Assembly (NCBI RefSeq): GCF_017654505.1
Contig: NC_054537.1
Span: 314,994 to 378,993 of the forward strand
Length of the DNA: 64,000 nt
Direction of reading: 5' to 3'
DNA from: Polyodon spathula
Taxonomy: Eukaryota > Chordata > Actinopteri > Acipenseriformes > Polyodontidae
Shown here: piece by piece, positions 40,916 to 53,646 of the stretch
How the letters are laid out: each line of letters opens with the position of its first letter
How positions within the stretch are numbered: position 1 is the first letter of the stretch
The notes under the pieces: generated by a model
What the model was told of the DNA's origin: nothing
What the model saw: only the letters and a program-made list of their open reading frames with translations
Database searches by the model: none
Translations under genes and position numbers: made by a program

Positions 40916-41675
40916 TAGCCACGTTGCTTGTTGTGATTTTAATGCGCACATCACTATACTGAACTTGAATTGAAGACACAGGCTATTTTTGAGAAGAAAA
41001 AAATGGTTTAAAAAGTGAGTCTTAAATTCAAAGGAATGCTGTATTTAAATGTTCTCTTTAAGAACAATATTGTAATGATAACTTACTCCTAACTTTGTTA
41101 ACTGCAAAAGTTAAGTCTAAATGTAGCTGTTAATTCTGCAAATACAGCCCTTCAGATGCTTTTATGACTCCTCAATATAAAAAAAGCATCTGCACCCTAA
41201 AATGGATCAATTTCTTGGTGTTTTTTTCCCCACAGTGATGATAAAGACCTGGTTTGTGCTGAGCTTCGCAGCTGCTGTGAGATTTCAGTGCTCTCGTTAC
41301 AGGCACGTTTATCTTGACTGCCTTCAAAAAGGACACAGCAGTTTGTAATGCAAAAGGAAGGACTTGAATTTTTTTCTGTGAAAAAATATTGATTTAGAAT
41401 GTAACAAATGACATAGTACATCTTGTGTTCTAAATGTGGTACTTCATGTGTTAAAGTGAATCACAGGAAATACATTGTGGGTCAATGTGAGCCTCTAATA
41501 CTAGCAGGGTTAAACAAAACAAATTGAGAATCATAACTTTTTCTAATGTAGCACTGATTGGGTATGGTGGAGATGACTGGCCATCTCTATTACTTTCCCC
41601 AGGATTCTTACTGCAATACAAGGCTAGAGAGAGCTGGTGTTATTTGCAATATTGCACAGTACAAGGCTCGATAGC
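40916..41675. other. no recognisable feature
   Basis: About 760 bp of AT-rich sequence between two large arrays. The stretch just before 41675 (AATATTGCACAGTACAAGGC) leads into the 36-bp array. No gene seen. Confidence 0.45.
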
Positions 41676-44600
41676 TCTCTTGCAGTAACAGATCCTGGGT
41701 GTTGGTTGCTGTCTCTTGCAGTAACAGATCCTGGTTGTTGGTTGCTGTCTCTTGCAGTAACAGATCCTGGGTGTTGGTTGCTGTCTCTTGCAGTAACAGA
41801 TCCTGGGTGTTGGTTGCTGTCTCTTGCAGTAACAGATCCTGGGTGTTGGTTGCTGTCTCTTGCAGTAACAGATCCTGGGTGTTGGTTGCTGTCTCTTGCA
41901 GTAACAGATCCTGGGTGTTGGTTGCTGTCTCTTGCAGTAACAGATCCTGGGTGTTGGTTGCTGTCTCTTGCAGTAACAGATCCTGGGTGTTGGTTGCTGT
42001 CTCTTGCAGTAACAGATCCTGGGTGTTGGTTGCTGTCTCTTGCAGTAACCGATCCTGGGTGTTGGTTGCTGTCTCTTGCAGTAACCGATCCTGGGTGTTG
42101 GTTGCTGTCTCTTGCAGTAACAGATCCTGGGTGTTGGTTGCTGTCTCTTGCAGTAACAGATCCTGGGTGTTGGTTGCTGTCTCTTGCAGTAACAGATCCT
42201 GGGTGTTGGTTGCTGTCTCTTGCAGTAACAGATCCTGGGTGTTGGTTGCTGTCTCTTGCAGTAACAGATCCTGGGTGTTGGTTGCTGTCTCTTGCAGTAA
42301 CAGATCCTGGGTGTTGGTTGCTGTCTCTTGCAGTAACAGATCCTGGGTGTTGGTTGCTGTCTCTTGCAGTAACAGATCCTGGGTGTTGGTTGCTGTCTCT
42401 TGCAGTAACAGATCCTGGGTGTTGGTTGCTGTCTCTTGCAGTAACAGATCCTGGGTGTTGGTTGCTGTCTCTTGCAGTAACAGATCCTGGGTGTTGGTTG
42501 CTGTCTCTTGCAGTAACAGATCCTGGTTGTTGGTTGCTGTCTCTTGCAGTAACAGATCCTGGTTGTTGGTTGCTGTCTCTTGCAGTAACAGATCCTGGGT
42601 GTTGGTTGCTGTCTCTTGCAGTAACAGATCCTGGGTGTTGGTTGCTGTCTCTTGCAGTAACAGATCCTGGGTGTTGGTTGCTGTCTCTTGCAGTAACAGA
42701 TCCTGGGTGTTGGTTGCTGTCTCTTGCAGTAACAGATCCTGGGTGTTGGTTGCTGTCTCTTGCAGTAACAGATCCTGGTTGTTGGTTGCTGTCTCTTGCA
42801 GTAACAGATCCTGGGTGTTGGTTGCTGTCTCTTGCAGTAACAGATCCTGGGTGTTGGTTGCTGTCTCTTGCAGTAACAGATCCTGGGTGTTGGTTGCTGT
42901 CTCTTGCAGTAACAGATCCTGGGTGTTGGTTGCTGTCTCTTGCAGTAACAGATCCTGGGTGTTGGTTGCTGTCTCTTGCAGTAACAGATCCTGGGTGTTG
43001 GTTGCTGTCTCTTGCAGTAACAGATCCTGGCTGTTGGTTGCTGTCTCTTGCAGTAACAGATCCTGGGTGTTGGTTGCTGTCTCTTGCAGTAACAGATCCT
43101 GGGTGTTGGTTGCTGTCTCTTGCAGTAACAGATCCTGGGTGTTGGTTGCTGTCTCTTGCAGTAACAGATCCTGGTTGTTGGTTGCTGTCTCTTGCAGTAA
43201 CAGATCCTGGGTGTTGGTTGCTGTCTCTTGCAGTAACAGATCCTGGGTGTTGGTTGCTGTCTCTTGCAGTAACAGATCCTGGGTGTTGGTTGCTGTCTCT
43301 TGCAGTAACAGATCCTGGGTGTTGGTTGCTGTCTCTTGCAGTAACAGATCCTGGGTGTTGGTTGCTGTCTCTTGCAGTAACAGATCCTGGGTGTTGGTTG
43401 CTGTCTCTTGCAGTAACAGATCCTGGGTGTTGGTTGCTGTCTCTTGCAGTAACAGATCCTGGGTGTTGGTTGCTGTCTCTTGCAGTAACAGATCCTGGGT
43501 GTTGGTTGCTGTCTCTTGCAGTAACAGATCCTGGGTGTTGGTTGCTGTCTCTTGCAGTAACAGATCCTGGGTGTTGGTTGCTGTCTCTTGCAGTAACAGA
43601 TCCTGGGTGTTGGTTGCTGTCTCTTGCAGTAACAGATCCTGGGTGTTGGTTGCTGTCTCTTGCAGTAACAGATCCTGGGTGTTGGTTGCTGTCTCTTGCA
43701 GTAACAGATCCTGGGTGTTGGTTGCTGTCTCTTGCAGTAACAGATCCTGGGTGTTGGTTGCTGTCTCTTGCAGTAACAGATCCTGGGTGTTGGTTGCTGT
43801 CTCTTGCAGTAACAGATCCTGGGTGTTGGTTGCTGTCTCTTGCAGTAACAGATCCTGGGTGTTGGTTGCTGTCTCTTGCAGTAACAGATCCTGGGTGTTG
43901 GTTGCTGTCTGCAGTCTCTTGCAGTAACAGATCCTGGGTGTTGGTTGCTGTCTCTTGCAGTAACAGATCCTGGATCCTGTTGGTTGCTGTCTCTTGCAGT
44001 AACAGATCCTGGGTGTTGGTTGCTGTCTCTTGCAGTAACAGATCCTGGGTGTTGGTTGCTGTCTCTTGCAGTAACAGATCCTGGGTGTTGGTTGCTGTCT
44101 CTTGCAGTAACAGATCCTGGGTGTTGGTTGCTGTCTCTTGCAGTAACAGATCCTGGGTGTTGGTTGCTGTCTCTTGCAGTAACAGATCCTGGGTGTTGGT
44201 TGCTGTCTCTTGCAGTAACAGATCCTGGGTGTTGGTTGCTGTCTCTTGCAGTAACCGATCCTGGGTGTTGGTTGCTGTCTCTTGCAGTAACAGATCCTGG
44301 TTGTTGGTTGCTGTCTCTTGCAGTAACAGATCCTGGGTGTTGGTTGCTGTCTCTTGCAGTAACAGATCCTGGGTGTTGGTTGCTGTCTCTTGCAGTAACA
44401 GATCCTGGGTGTTGGTTGCTGTCTCTTGCAGTAACCGATCCTGGGTGTTGGTTGCTGTCTCTTGCAGTAACAGATCCTGGTTGTTGGTTGCTGTCTCTTG
44501 CAGTAACAGATCCTGGGTGTTGGTTGCTGTCTCTTGCAGTAACAGATCCTGGGTGTTGGTTGCTGTCTCTTGCAGTAACAGATCCTGGCTGTTGGTTGCT

Positions 44601-45565
44601 GTCTCTTGCAGTAACAGATCCTGGCTGTTGGTTGCTGTCTCTTGCAGTAACAGATCCTGGGTGTTGGTTGCTGTCTCTTGCAGTAACAGATCCTGGGTGT
44701 TGGTTGCTGTCTCTTGCAGTAACAGATCCTGGGTGTTGGTTGCTGTCTCTTGCAGTAACAGATCCTGGGTGTTGGTTGCTGTCTCTTGCAGTAACAGATC
44801 CTGGGTGTTGGTTGCTGTCTCTTGCAGTAACAGATCCTGGCTGTTGGTTGCTGTCTCTTGCAGTAACAGATCCTGGGTGTTGGTTGCTGTCTCTTGCAGT
44901 AACAGATCCTGGGTGTTGGTTGCTGTCTCTTGCAGTAACAGATCCTGGTTGTTGGTTGCTGTCTCTTGCAGTAACAGATCCTGGGTGTTGGTTGCTGTCT
45001 CTTGCAGTAACCGATCCTGGGTGTTGGTTGCTGTCTCTTGCAGTAACAGATCCTGGGTGTTGGTTGCTGTCTCTTGCAGTAACAGATCCTGGGTGTTGGT
45101 TGCTGTCTCTTGCAGTAACCGATCCTGGGTGTTGGTTGCTGTCTCTTGCAGTAACAGATCCTGGGTGTTGGTTGCTGTCTCTTGCAGTAACAGATCCTGG
45201 CTGTTGGTTGCTGTCTCTTGCAGTAACAGATCCTGGCTGTTGGTTGCTGTCTCTTGCAGTAACAGATCCTGGTTGTTGGTTGCTGTCTCTTGCAGTAACA
45301 GATCCTGGGTGTTGGTTGCTGTCTCTTGCAGTAACAGATCCTGGGTGTTGGTTGCTGTCTCTTGCAGTAACAGATCCTGGGTGTTGGTTGCTGTCCTTGC
45401 AGTAACAGATCCTGGGTGTTGGTTGCTGTCTCTTGCAGTAACAGATCCTGGGTGTTGGTTGCTGTCTCTTGCAGTAACCGATCCTGGGTGTTGGTTGCTG
45501 TCTCTTGCAGTAACAGATCCTGGGTGTTGGTTGCTGTCTCTTGCTGTAACAGATCCTGGGTGTTG
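41676..45565. repeat. 36-bp minisatellite (about 107 copies)
   Basis: Units TAACAGATCCTGGGTGTTGG, TTGCTGTCTCTTGCAG, with rare G/T/C changes after CCTGG and an A/C change in AACAGATC/AACCGATC. Near 43908-43985 a unit is partly duplicated and out of phase, and another small deletion lies near 45395. It is the largest array here. It gives false frames of 1309, 742 and 486 codons. Each unit resembles a 3' splice site (pyrimidine-rich tract then TTGCAG). Confidence 0.97.
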
Positions 45566-45656
45566 ACTCTTAGGGCATGTCGCTACCCTGGGTGCTACTT
45601 GCTATTTGCTATTCTGCTTCTAAATATCATATTGCAGCTGTGCCTATCTAATTCGA

Positions 45657-45985
45657 ATGTTTCTAATCACACAGAAGCACATGAAACAGGATGTTTAGAA
45701 GGCATAAGGGATTCTCCTCATACAGAAACACATGAAACGGAATGTTTGGAATGCATACGGGATTCTAATCACACATGAAACGGAATGTTTGGAATGCATA
45801 AGGGATTCTCCTCACACATGAAATGGAATGTTTGGAATACATAAGGATTCTCCTCATACAGAAACACATAAAACAGGATGTTTAGAAGGCATAAGGGATT
45901 CTAATCACACATGAAACGGAATGTTTGGAATGCATAAGGATTCTCCTCACACAGAAGCACATGAAACAGGATGATTAGAAGGCAT
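45657..45985. repeat. irregular 38-51-bp repeat (about 7 copies)
   Basis: Units contain CACATGAAACGGAATGTTTG and GCATAAGGGATTCTCCTCAC with missing segments in several copies (ACAGAAGCAC present or absent). Confidence 0.88.
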
Positions 45986-46990
45986 ATCCATGTGGTAGGC
46001 AGTGGAACTGTTTTGGGAGCAACACCTTAGTTGATTAATGAGTTTCAAAAATGAATTTGAATAAAATGAAACCCTTCAGACTGTCGAGCTGTGCTGAAAT
46101 GCGTGCTTGCTCTTACATGTGTAAAGCAGCAGTGGTAAGAATGTTTTTCTGTAATAATTGGCACACACACACACAAAGGCAGTCTCAAGGTTTTGAAATT
46201 CAGGATCCTCTTGGACAATTGAAATGCTAAAGAGAGCCTGTGTTAGTTTTGCTGGCAGGTGGTAATAATATATAATAATATCAGAGCTGCAGGCAACCTT
46301 GAGTCATGGATTTTCTGTATATTTTCTTTTTTTTCATAGAAATTTGCTTTTATGAAGGGTGGGGGTTGATTTGAAATTCTTCAGTTCAGTCCGGCCAGTG
46401 CGGTGTTCTTGAAATGATGTGAAGAAATTCTAAAACCTATGTTTCCATGTACAGTGTATGTTGTTCTCATCCTGGTAAATTTGGCATCTGACCACATGAC
46501 CACAACTTACACTATAGGCAGGGGCTAGTGCACAATCTGCACTCATGTGGTCTAAACCTGACCTCTTTAGCTGCATGCCTGGCTTGACACACTGACTGAT
46601 ACATGTCTACAGACCCAGACAGTTTGTACATGTGTATATTTATAAATGTTACAAAGACAGTCACGTTGTTAAGTCGTCCCAGTTTCTCTGTTGTATTAAC
46701 CTTGTATGTATTTATATTGTCACATGTTTAAATGGGAGGAGCAGATATGTCTTTTTGTACATTTAACATGTTTTGGTCAGGTGAGAAGCCCATATCATGG
46801 GTGTGTTTATTCTAAGTATTCGGTGGCTACCTGTAATCTAGTTGACAGTGTGTGAGAAATACATTCTCAACTTGATTAGCGCAGCCACCAAATACTTAGA
46901 AACATGCACTAAACACACCCATGAATGTGGGAATATCTGCTTATTATAATGGCTTCAGAGTTACTATGACGTCAATGGAAAGCTGGAAAC
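45986..46990. other. mostly no feature; one imperfect inverted repeat
   Basis: About 1 kb without coding signal. An imperfect inverted repeat lies at about 46736-46943: CATGGGTGTGTTTA near 46797 pairs with TAAACACACCCATG near 46910, and TAAGTATTCGGTGGCT with AGCCACCAAATACTTA inside. Outer parts (GCAGATAT and ATATCTGC) also pair. Confidence 0.55.
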
Positions 46991-46994
46991 CCTA

Positions 46995-47121
<127 letters not shown>

Positions 47122-47199
47122 CAAGGAAAGGCTGCTTGAGGTCTATCCACACTCCTGTTGTTCTTCTCCTGACAGGTTCTTTATTCGTTGCTGACCAGC

Positions 47200-47525
47200 T
47201 TTGTAGAGACCGAGGGAGAAGAGGCTCATTGAATCCAGTATTTCACTTTGTAGAGACCGAGGGAGAAGAGGCTCTTTGAATCCAATATTTCACTTTGTAG
47301 AAACTGAGGGAGAAGAGGCTCATTGAATCCAATGTTTCACTTTGTAGAGACTGAGGGAGAAGAGGCTCACTGAATCCAGTATTTCACTTTGTAGAGACCG
47401 AGGGAGAAGAGGCTCATTGAATCCAGTATTTCACTTTGTAGAGACTGAGGGAGAAGAGGCTCACTGAATCCAGTATTTCACTTTGTAGAGACTGAGGGAG
47501 AAGAGGCTCATTGAATCCAATATTT
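47200..47525. repeat. 47-bp minisatellite (about 7 copies)
   Basis: Units TTTGTAGAGACCGAGGGAGA, AGAGGCTCATTGAATCCAGT, ATTTCAC, with ACCGAGG/ACTGAGG variants. Confidence 0.93.
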
Positions 47526-47736
47526 TACTCATTAAACGCAGAGGAGTAAAACTGCACTATAGATCTGTCCACTGTGTGGCGCTGAAGTATATGGTTATAT
47601 TTTCATTTGAGGACGGGGGTCTTTGTATAGCGGTGCTGCGAGAGCTGTGGGGAGAAGAAAGAGCAGAGACGTGGTCTTGTTTGTCTTGCTCTCTAATAGC
47701 ATGTCTGTGCCTGAGCCTGTAAACATAGTCACCTGG

Positions 47737-47737
<1 letters not shown>

Positions 47738-47780
<43 letters not shown>
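47738..47780. repeat. (ATT)n microsatellite
   Basis: About 14 uninterrupted ATT units. Confidence 0.95.
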
Positions 47781-47781
<1 letters not shown>

Positions 47782-47954
47782 GGAGTTTCTAGAGTAATAT
47801 TCTTTGGTTTTGCTCTGTTTTTTTTAAAGGAAGTTTGTTATTTGGGTTTTTATGCTGCTAGTAGGGGGTTGTTTGTCTCCCCAAATGACTGATTTTCTGT
47901 GGCCTTTGTACCCAAAACCAAAAGGAACATTCAGAGCCCAGTCTGAGAAATTGG

Positions 47955-48770
47955 TGAATTGCAGTAATGCAACGCTGTGGTTTAGGCTAGCTGTAGATGT
48001 TAGCACTGCAATGCGAGGGTTGTGAATTGCAGTAATGCAACACTGTGGTTTAGGCTAGCTGTAGATGTTACGCACTGCAATGCGAGGGTTGTGAATTGCA
48101 GTAATGCAACGCTGTGGTTTAGGCTAGCTGTAGATGTTACGCACTGCAATGCGAGGATTGTGAATTGCAGTAATGCAACGCTGTGGTTTAGGCTAGCTGT
48201 AGATGTTAGCACTGCAATGCGAGGATTGTGAATTGCAGTAATGCAACGCTGTGGTTTAGGCTAGCTGTAGATGTTACGCACTGCAATGCGAGGGTTGTGA
48301 ATTGCAGTAATGCAACGCTGTGGTTTAGGCTAGCTGTAGATGTTACGCACTGCAATGCAAGGATTGTGAATTGCAGTAATGCAACGCTGTGGTTTAGGCT
48401 AGCTGTAGATGTTAGCACTGCAATGCGAGGATTGTGAATTGCAGTAATGCAACGCTGTGGTTTAGGCTAGCTGTAGATGTTAGCACTGCAATGCGAGGGT
48501 TGTGAATTGCAGTAATGCAACGCTGTGGTTTAGGCTAGCTGTAGATGTTACGCACTGCAATGCGAGGATTGTGAATTGCAATAATGCAACGCTGTGGTTT
48601 AGGCTAGCTGTAGATGTTAGCACTGCAATGCGAGGGTTGTGAATTGCAATAATGCAACGCTGTGGTTTAGGCTAGGTGTAGATGTTACGCACTACAATGC
48701 AATGGTTGTGAATTGCAGTAATGGAACGCTGTGGTTTAGGCTAGCTGTAGACGTTACGCACTGCAATGTG
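47955..48770. repeat. 68/69-bp minisatellite (about 12 copies)
   Basis: Units GTGAATTGCAGTAATGCAAC, GCTGTGGTTTAGGCTAGCTG, TAGATGTTACGCACTGCAAT, GCGAGGGTT. Some copies have TTAGCAC instead of TTACGCAC and are 1 bp shorter. A three-unit block (206 bp) repeats as a higher-order unit, seen as identical frames at 48000-48212 and 48206-48418. Confidence 0.95.
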
Positions 48771-49454
48771 TTGGGTACTGGATGTTTTGTTTAGTGGTAG
48801 TTCATGAACTACTGCACCAGGGCAATGAATGAAATATCCCAAAGGAACAACGTATTAGACAAGGAATACAATCTGGGGGAGCTCGGCATTCCAAATGTTT
48901 GAAGCACTTTACAACTGCTGCAGAATAGAAAAACAAATGTGTTCAACTTTTCTTTTAGAGAAGAAAGAAAAACATGTTTTTTGTGTTTGACTCGGTTACC
49001 ACTGACTTTTATTAAAGAGCAGAACTGAAGGTATAGGAAAATAAATTCCATATTTTGGAAGCCTAAGGGATTCCAGGAGACTGAACTCTGATCCCAGACC
49101 ACCCCACTCCAGTCCAGTAAACCAATGAGATGTGTGTGTCGGTCCTCCGTATGCTAATTCTGTTTTACTAGGTAACATGATGTCTTAGTTAACTCTTGTG
49201 TACATAGACTACATGTAGAATGAAGCTGTCGTGGTGATATAAACTGTACAATACAAAGATGATGGTGTCTAGAGCTGCTAATAATATCAGTCTATATTCT
49301 ATGTCATTTATTGTACTGCCTAGTGTATAGTGTCTGTAACACAGGAGAGAGAGCAAAACGAATCATTTCAATATTAAACAATATAGATATATATTATTCA
49401 AATCCTATTGTGACCATGTGTGGGTTTTTTATTTTGTTATCCTGCTGCATAACG
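48771..49454. other. no recognisable feature
   Basis: About 680 bp with short unrecognised frames. No RNA gene or repeat seen. Confidence 0.45.
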
Positions 49455-49555
49455 CTTTCACACACTCACACACACGCACTCTCTCACACACACACACACG
49501 CACGCACACACTCTCACTCACTCTCACACATGCACACACACACACACACACACAC
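49455..49555. repeat. CA/CTCA microsatellite
   Basis: Mixed CA, CTCT and GCAC units; the H/T/S-rich frame across it is an artefact. Confidence 0.93.
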
Positions 49556-50307
49556 TGAAAAATTCAGCCGTTCAATTCAAAGCAGTCTGATACAGAATTC
49601 GATAAAACAGAAATTAAGAGATACAAAAATTGGGTTGAATTGTAAAATTAGAAAAAAATAACATAAAAAGCTAGTTTGTAGAATTAGAACAATTAAGGGT
49701 CTAAAACTACAATTTTATAAAATGGGAATAGAAAAGAAATACATAAATAAGTAGTTGAATTGTAAAGTTAGACCCCTTGTGAAAAAGGCTCTCCAGCCGG
49801 CAGTGTAAGAGAGGTGAGCTGCCTCTCCGAAGGGAAGAGGAACTCGCGCTCGGCAGCGGCTGGCTCTTCCAACAGCGGGCTGCTTGTGGAAGCTTCTGGG
49901 AGTTAAACATTTCACAACGGTTTGTTTTTCTGTGTTTCAACACAATGGCACTCTGTTTTAAAAAAACAATATTGGTCACTGCAAGTGTGTGTGGATGTTT
50001 GTGTGTGTGTGGATGGATTTTCTTTCTATAGCATCTTTCATACCACAGTATCTCGGAATGCTTTGCATGTGTATTTGCACACAGAAACTAGAACAGTTAC
50101 TAAACAAGAGTGGGGACCCATTACATTTACTGTCATGATTAAATAAAGAAGCACCAGAGCTCTATTGTATTGTATTCATTTAGTTTGCATCACAAACAGT
50201 AAAAAAACATATCATGCTTTAAAAGATCCAAGCATTGGCACGTACTGTATTGTGAAAGAACAGGGAAGAAAAGCTGATGCTGGCAAATCTGTGCTTCAGA
50301 ATCCAAA
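49556..50307. other. little seen; possible SINE tail scrap
   Basis: Mostly AT-rich unique sequence. The stretch 50020-50075 (TATAGCATCTTTCATACCAC) resembles the tail of the SINE at 1441-1675. No gene recognised. Confidence 0.35.
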
Positions 50308-51082
50308 TGAGAGAACTGCAGCTCCCTGTGCCGGTGCTGCACTGAATCCCTGCAGAAACAGAACTGCAGCTCCCTGTGCCGGTGCTGAACTGAATCCCTG
50401 CAGAAACAGAACTGCAGCTCCCTGTGCCGGTGCTGCACTGAATCCCTGCAGAAACAGAACTGCAGCTCCCTGTGCCGGTGCTGCACTGAATCCCTGCAGA
50501 AACAGAACTGCAGCTCCCTGTGCCGGTGCTGAACTGAATCCCTGCAGAAACAGAACTGCAGCTCCCTGTGCCGGTGCTGAACTGAATCCCTGCAGAAACA
50601 GAACTGCAGCTCCCTGTGCCGGTGCTGAACTGAATCCCTGCAGAAACAGAACTGCAGCTCCCTGTGCCGGTGCTGAACTGAATCCCTGCAGAAACAGAAC
50701 TGCAGCTCCCTGTGCCGGTGCTGAACTGAATCCCTGCAGAAACAGAACTGCAGCTCCCTGTGCCGGTGCTGAACTGAATCCCTGCAGAAACAGAACTGCA
50801 GCTCCCTGTGCCGGTGCTGAACTGAATCCCTGCAGAAACAGAACTGCAGCTCCCTGTGCCGGTGCTGAACTGAATCCCTGCAGAAACAGAACTGCAGCTC
50901 CCTGTGCCGGTGCTGAACTGAATCCCTGCAGAAACAGAACTGCAGCTCTCTGTGCCGGTGCTGAAATGAATCCCTGCAGAAACAGAACTGGAGCTCTCTG
51001 TGCCGGTGCTGAAATGAATCCCTGCAGAAACAGAACTGCAGCTCCCTGTGCCGGTGCTGAACTGAATCCCTGCAGAAACAGA
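50308..51082. repeat. 48-bp minisatellite (about 16 copies)
   Basis: Units GAACTGCAGCTCCCTGTGCC, GGTGCTGAACTGAATCCCTG, CAGAAACA. The 16-codon unit leaves frames of 332, 340 and 297 codons open on both strands; they are artefacts. Confidence 0.96.
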
Positions 51083-51614
51083 GAACCAGCGGCCCCTTGT
51101 GTGTCGTTTCATCTATCCACACACTTGTATAATGCATTTGGAATACTGATTTGGTTATTTTAGCTGTTATTGAAATACACTGACCTCTAATGGGGAAATA
51201 CATGCATTGCATGCTATTTGTTTTTTATGTCAAGATGAGCCTTTTCTGAGTCTTGGGGAACTCTGGTGGTCAGGATACTGCATTACTAAACGAGTTCAGT
51301 TCACTGGTTGTGAGTGAGAGCAGATTGAAGGCAGATGTTCACTCCTCCTAGTACACACATATTGTCATTGTCATTTAGGGAATAATGACACATATTGTTC
51401 CAAAAACCTCTACCTAAGTGAGACCTTGAGTTTTGCTTTCAGTCAGATGGTTTTACAATTGCTATACAAATGCCCTGTGCATCTGGTTTACCTTTTTAAA
51501 CAGAACTTTCTCAGTTGTGAAAAAACAGATTATGGGATGTTTTGGAAAGACGAGCTAATGAGCCAACAAAAGAGTTGTGGTGACAGAAGAGCACAGAAAG
51601 ACTGCGCTGCGAGT
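51083..51614. other. no recognisable feature
   Basis: About 530 bp of unique-looking sequence, ending where diverged copies of the 61-bp klhl40-edge repeat begin. Confidence 0.4.
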
Positions 51615-51944
51615 CTCTCGAGTAATGGGTCATGTTGAAGTTATCTCTACATCTTCGTGCATTGCAGAGTAGGGTGACCAGACGTCCCAGCTTAGCCGGG
51701 ACAGTCCCGGTTTTCCATCAACGGTCCCTGGTGTACCGACATTTTGCTTAAAATCTTTACGGTTTTCAGCCATTTCATGTAGCGCGACACACGCTAAATA
51801 CCTTTTGTCACAATAATGTAATCAACCGCTTAGTTTATGGCACCTGCAGTGAAAACAAAATAAAATAAAATAAAAGGTACTAAAGTAATCAACAACATTA
51901 TTTTTATAAAGTGTAGGACACAGGCGTACGCACTTAGTCCTCAT

Positions 51945-52067
<123 letters not shown>

Positions 52068-52485
52068 CATAAACTCAATATAAAAGTACGCAATACGTGT
52101 AACACAATATGACTACTTAAACCAAAGCCCCTTTGACACTGGCATGCTCTACCCAGGCAGGACCCGGTGTCATGTAAAGCAGGGTTGACCTGGGTGACAG
52201 ACACAAGCACACAATGCTCGTATCAATGCCCTGGAAGCAGCTTGTTACTGACACTTCCATCAAGCTTCTCTGGATTGAACCGTTGGCCCAAGTGTTGATT
52301 AGAGCAAATGTTTCTTCATCCCTGCTGCAATCTGGCTCATGCTGTGTCTCAAGCAACAAAAACATGGCTAAACAGAAATGTTTCTTGCTGAAGTGAAACT
52401 TTTACGCAGGCGTGGCTGTTTTTTATTGCGTCATTCAGGAACGGCCGTCAAGCATTTTGTCTCGCTCATCCCGGGTCAAAGGCCA

Positions 52486-53646
52486 GAGTGATGGGGACGA
52501 ATATAATATTTGTGGGTATACACTGTATAGGAAAGACAGGCAGGACAGAAGAGGAGGAGGGGTAGTGCTATACATTAGAAACAGTCTTGAAGCCCAGGTG
52601 TTAAACCTGGGCAAAAAAAACAAAGCCGAATCAATATGGGTCAGAATAACGGACAAAAATTCAAAGGGCATAATAATAGGAGCATGCTATAGACCGCCAG
52701 ATTCAGACGGTGAGCAAAATAATCTGTTATACAATGACATTAGAAATGCGTGTAGCAAAAGAGAAGCCATACTAATGGGGGATTTCAACTTCCCCCATAT
52801 AAAATGGGAAAACCCGGTGGGTAGCGCGAAGGATGAAATTGAAATGGTGGAAATGACAAATGACTGCTTCCTAACACAATTTGTCAAGGCACCCACTAGA
52901 GGGGAGGCATGCCTTGATTTAGTCTTTTCAAATAACAAAGACAGAATAACTAAAACAGAGGTCACAGAAACACTAGCAAACTCAGACCACAACATGGTCT
53001 CATTTGAAGTGCTTTTTAAAACCCCAAAAGTAATGACTAAAGCTAAGGTTTACAATTTTAGAAACGCAAACTATGAAGATATGAAACAGAGACTAACAGA
53101 AGTAGATTGGAGTAAAATAGAGAAAACATCTACAGAAAAAGAATGGGTGTTCTTCAAAAATGTAATACTAGAGGTGCAAAACAATTACATCCCTAAAACA
53201 GACAAATCTAAATGTAAAAGTAAATTGCCAAAATGGTTTAATAGATTCATACATTGTGCAAAGTGTTGAATTTAAATCAAGGGAAGTAATGTTAAAACTA
53301 TACAATGCATTAGTAATACCTCATCTTGAATATTGTGTTCAGTTCTGGTCACCTCGCTATAAAAAAGATATTGCTGCTCTAGAAAGAGTGCAAAGAAGAG
53401 CGACCATAATTATTCCAGGTTTAAAAGGCATGTCATATGCAGACAGGCTAAAAGAACTGAATCTGTTCAGTCTTGAACAAAGAAGACTATGCAGCGACCT
53501 AATTCAAGCATTCAAAATTCCAAAAGGTATTAACAATGTCGACCCAAGGGACTTTATCTACCTGAAAAAATAAACAAGGACCAGGGGTCACAAATGGAGA
53601 TTAGACAAAGGGGCATTCAGAACAGAAAATAGGAGGCACTTTTTGA
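52486..53646 (+). mobile_element. CR1, + strand, internally deleted (left part)
   Basis: Starts in the endonuclease (GVTETW region missing; SDGDEYNICGYTLYRKDR present), continues to PKWFNR near 53247, then jumps about 1.4 kb of CR1 sequence to the [11 protein letters not shown] region. The open frame 52412-53269 is the endonuclease part. It is interrupted at 53646 by an opposite-strand CR1 and resumes at 56098. Confidence 0.88.

Noticed and set aside
38722..40973. 746- and 742-codon open frames
   Set aside because: Both come from the 51-bp array in two overlapping frames, and - strand frames are open too. A repeat artefact.
41637..45566. 1309-codon open frame on the + strand
   Set aside because: It is the translation of the 36-bp tandem array; other frames are open as well and the period explains them. 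No domain or start context supports a gene.
50165..51212. 332-, 340- and 297-codon frames
   Set aside because: Product of the 48-bp array; no similarity to known proteins.
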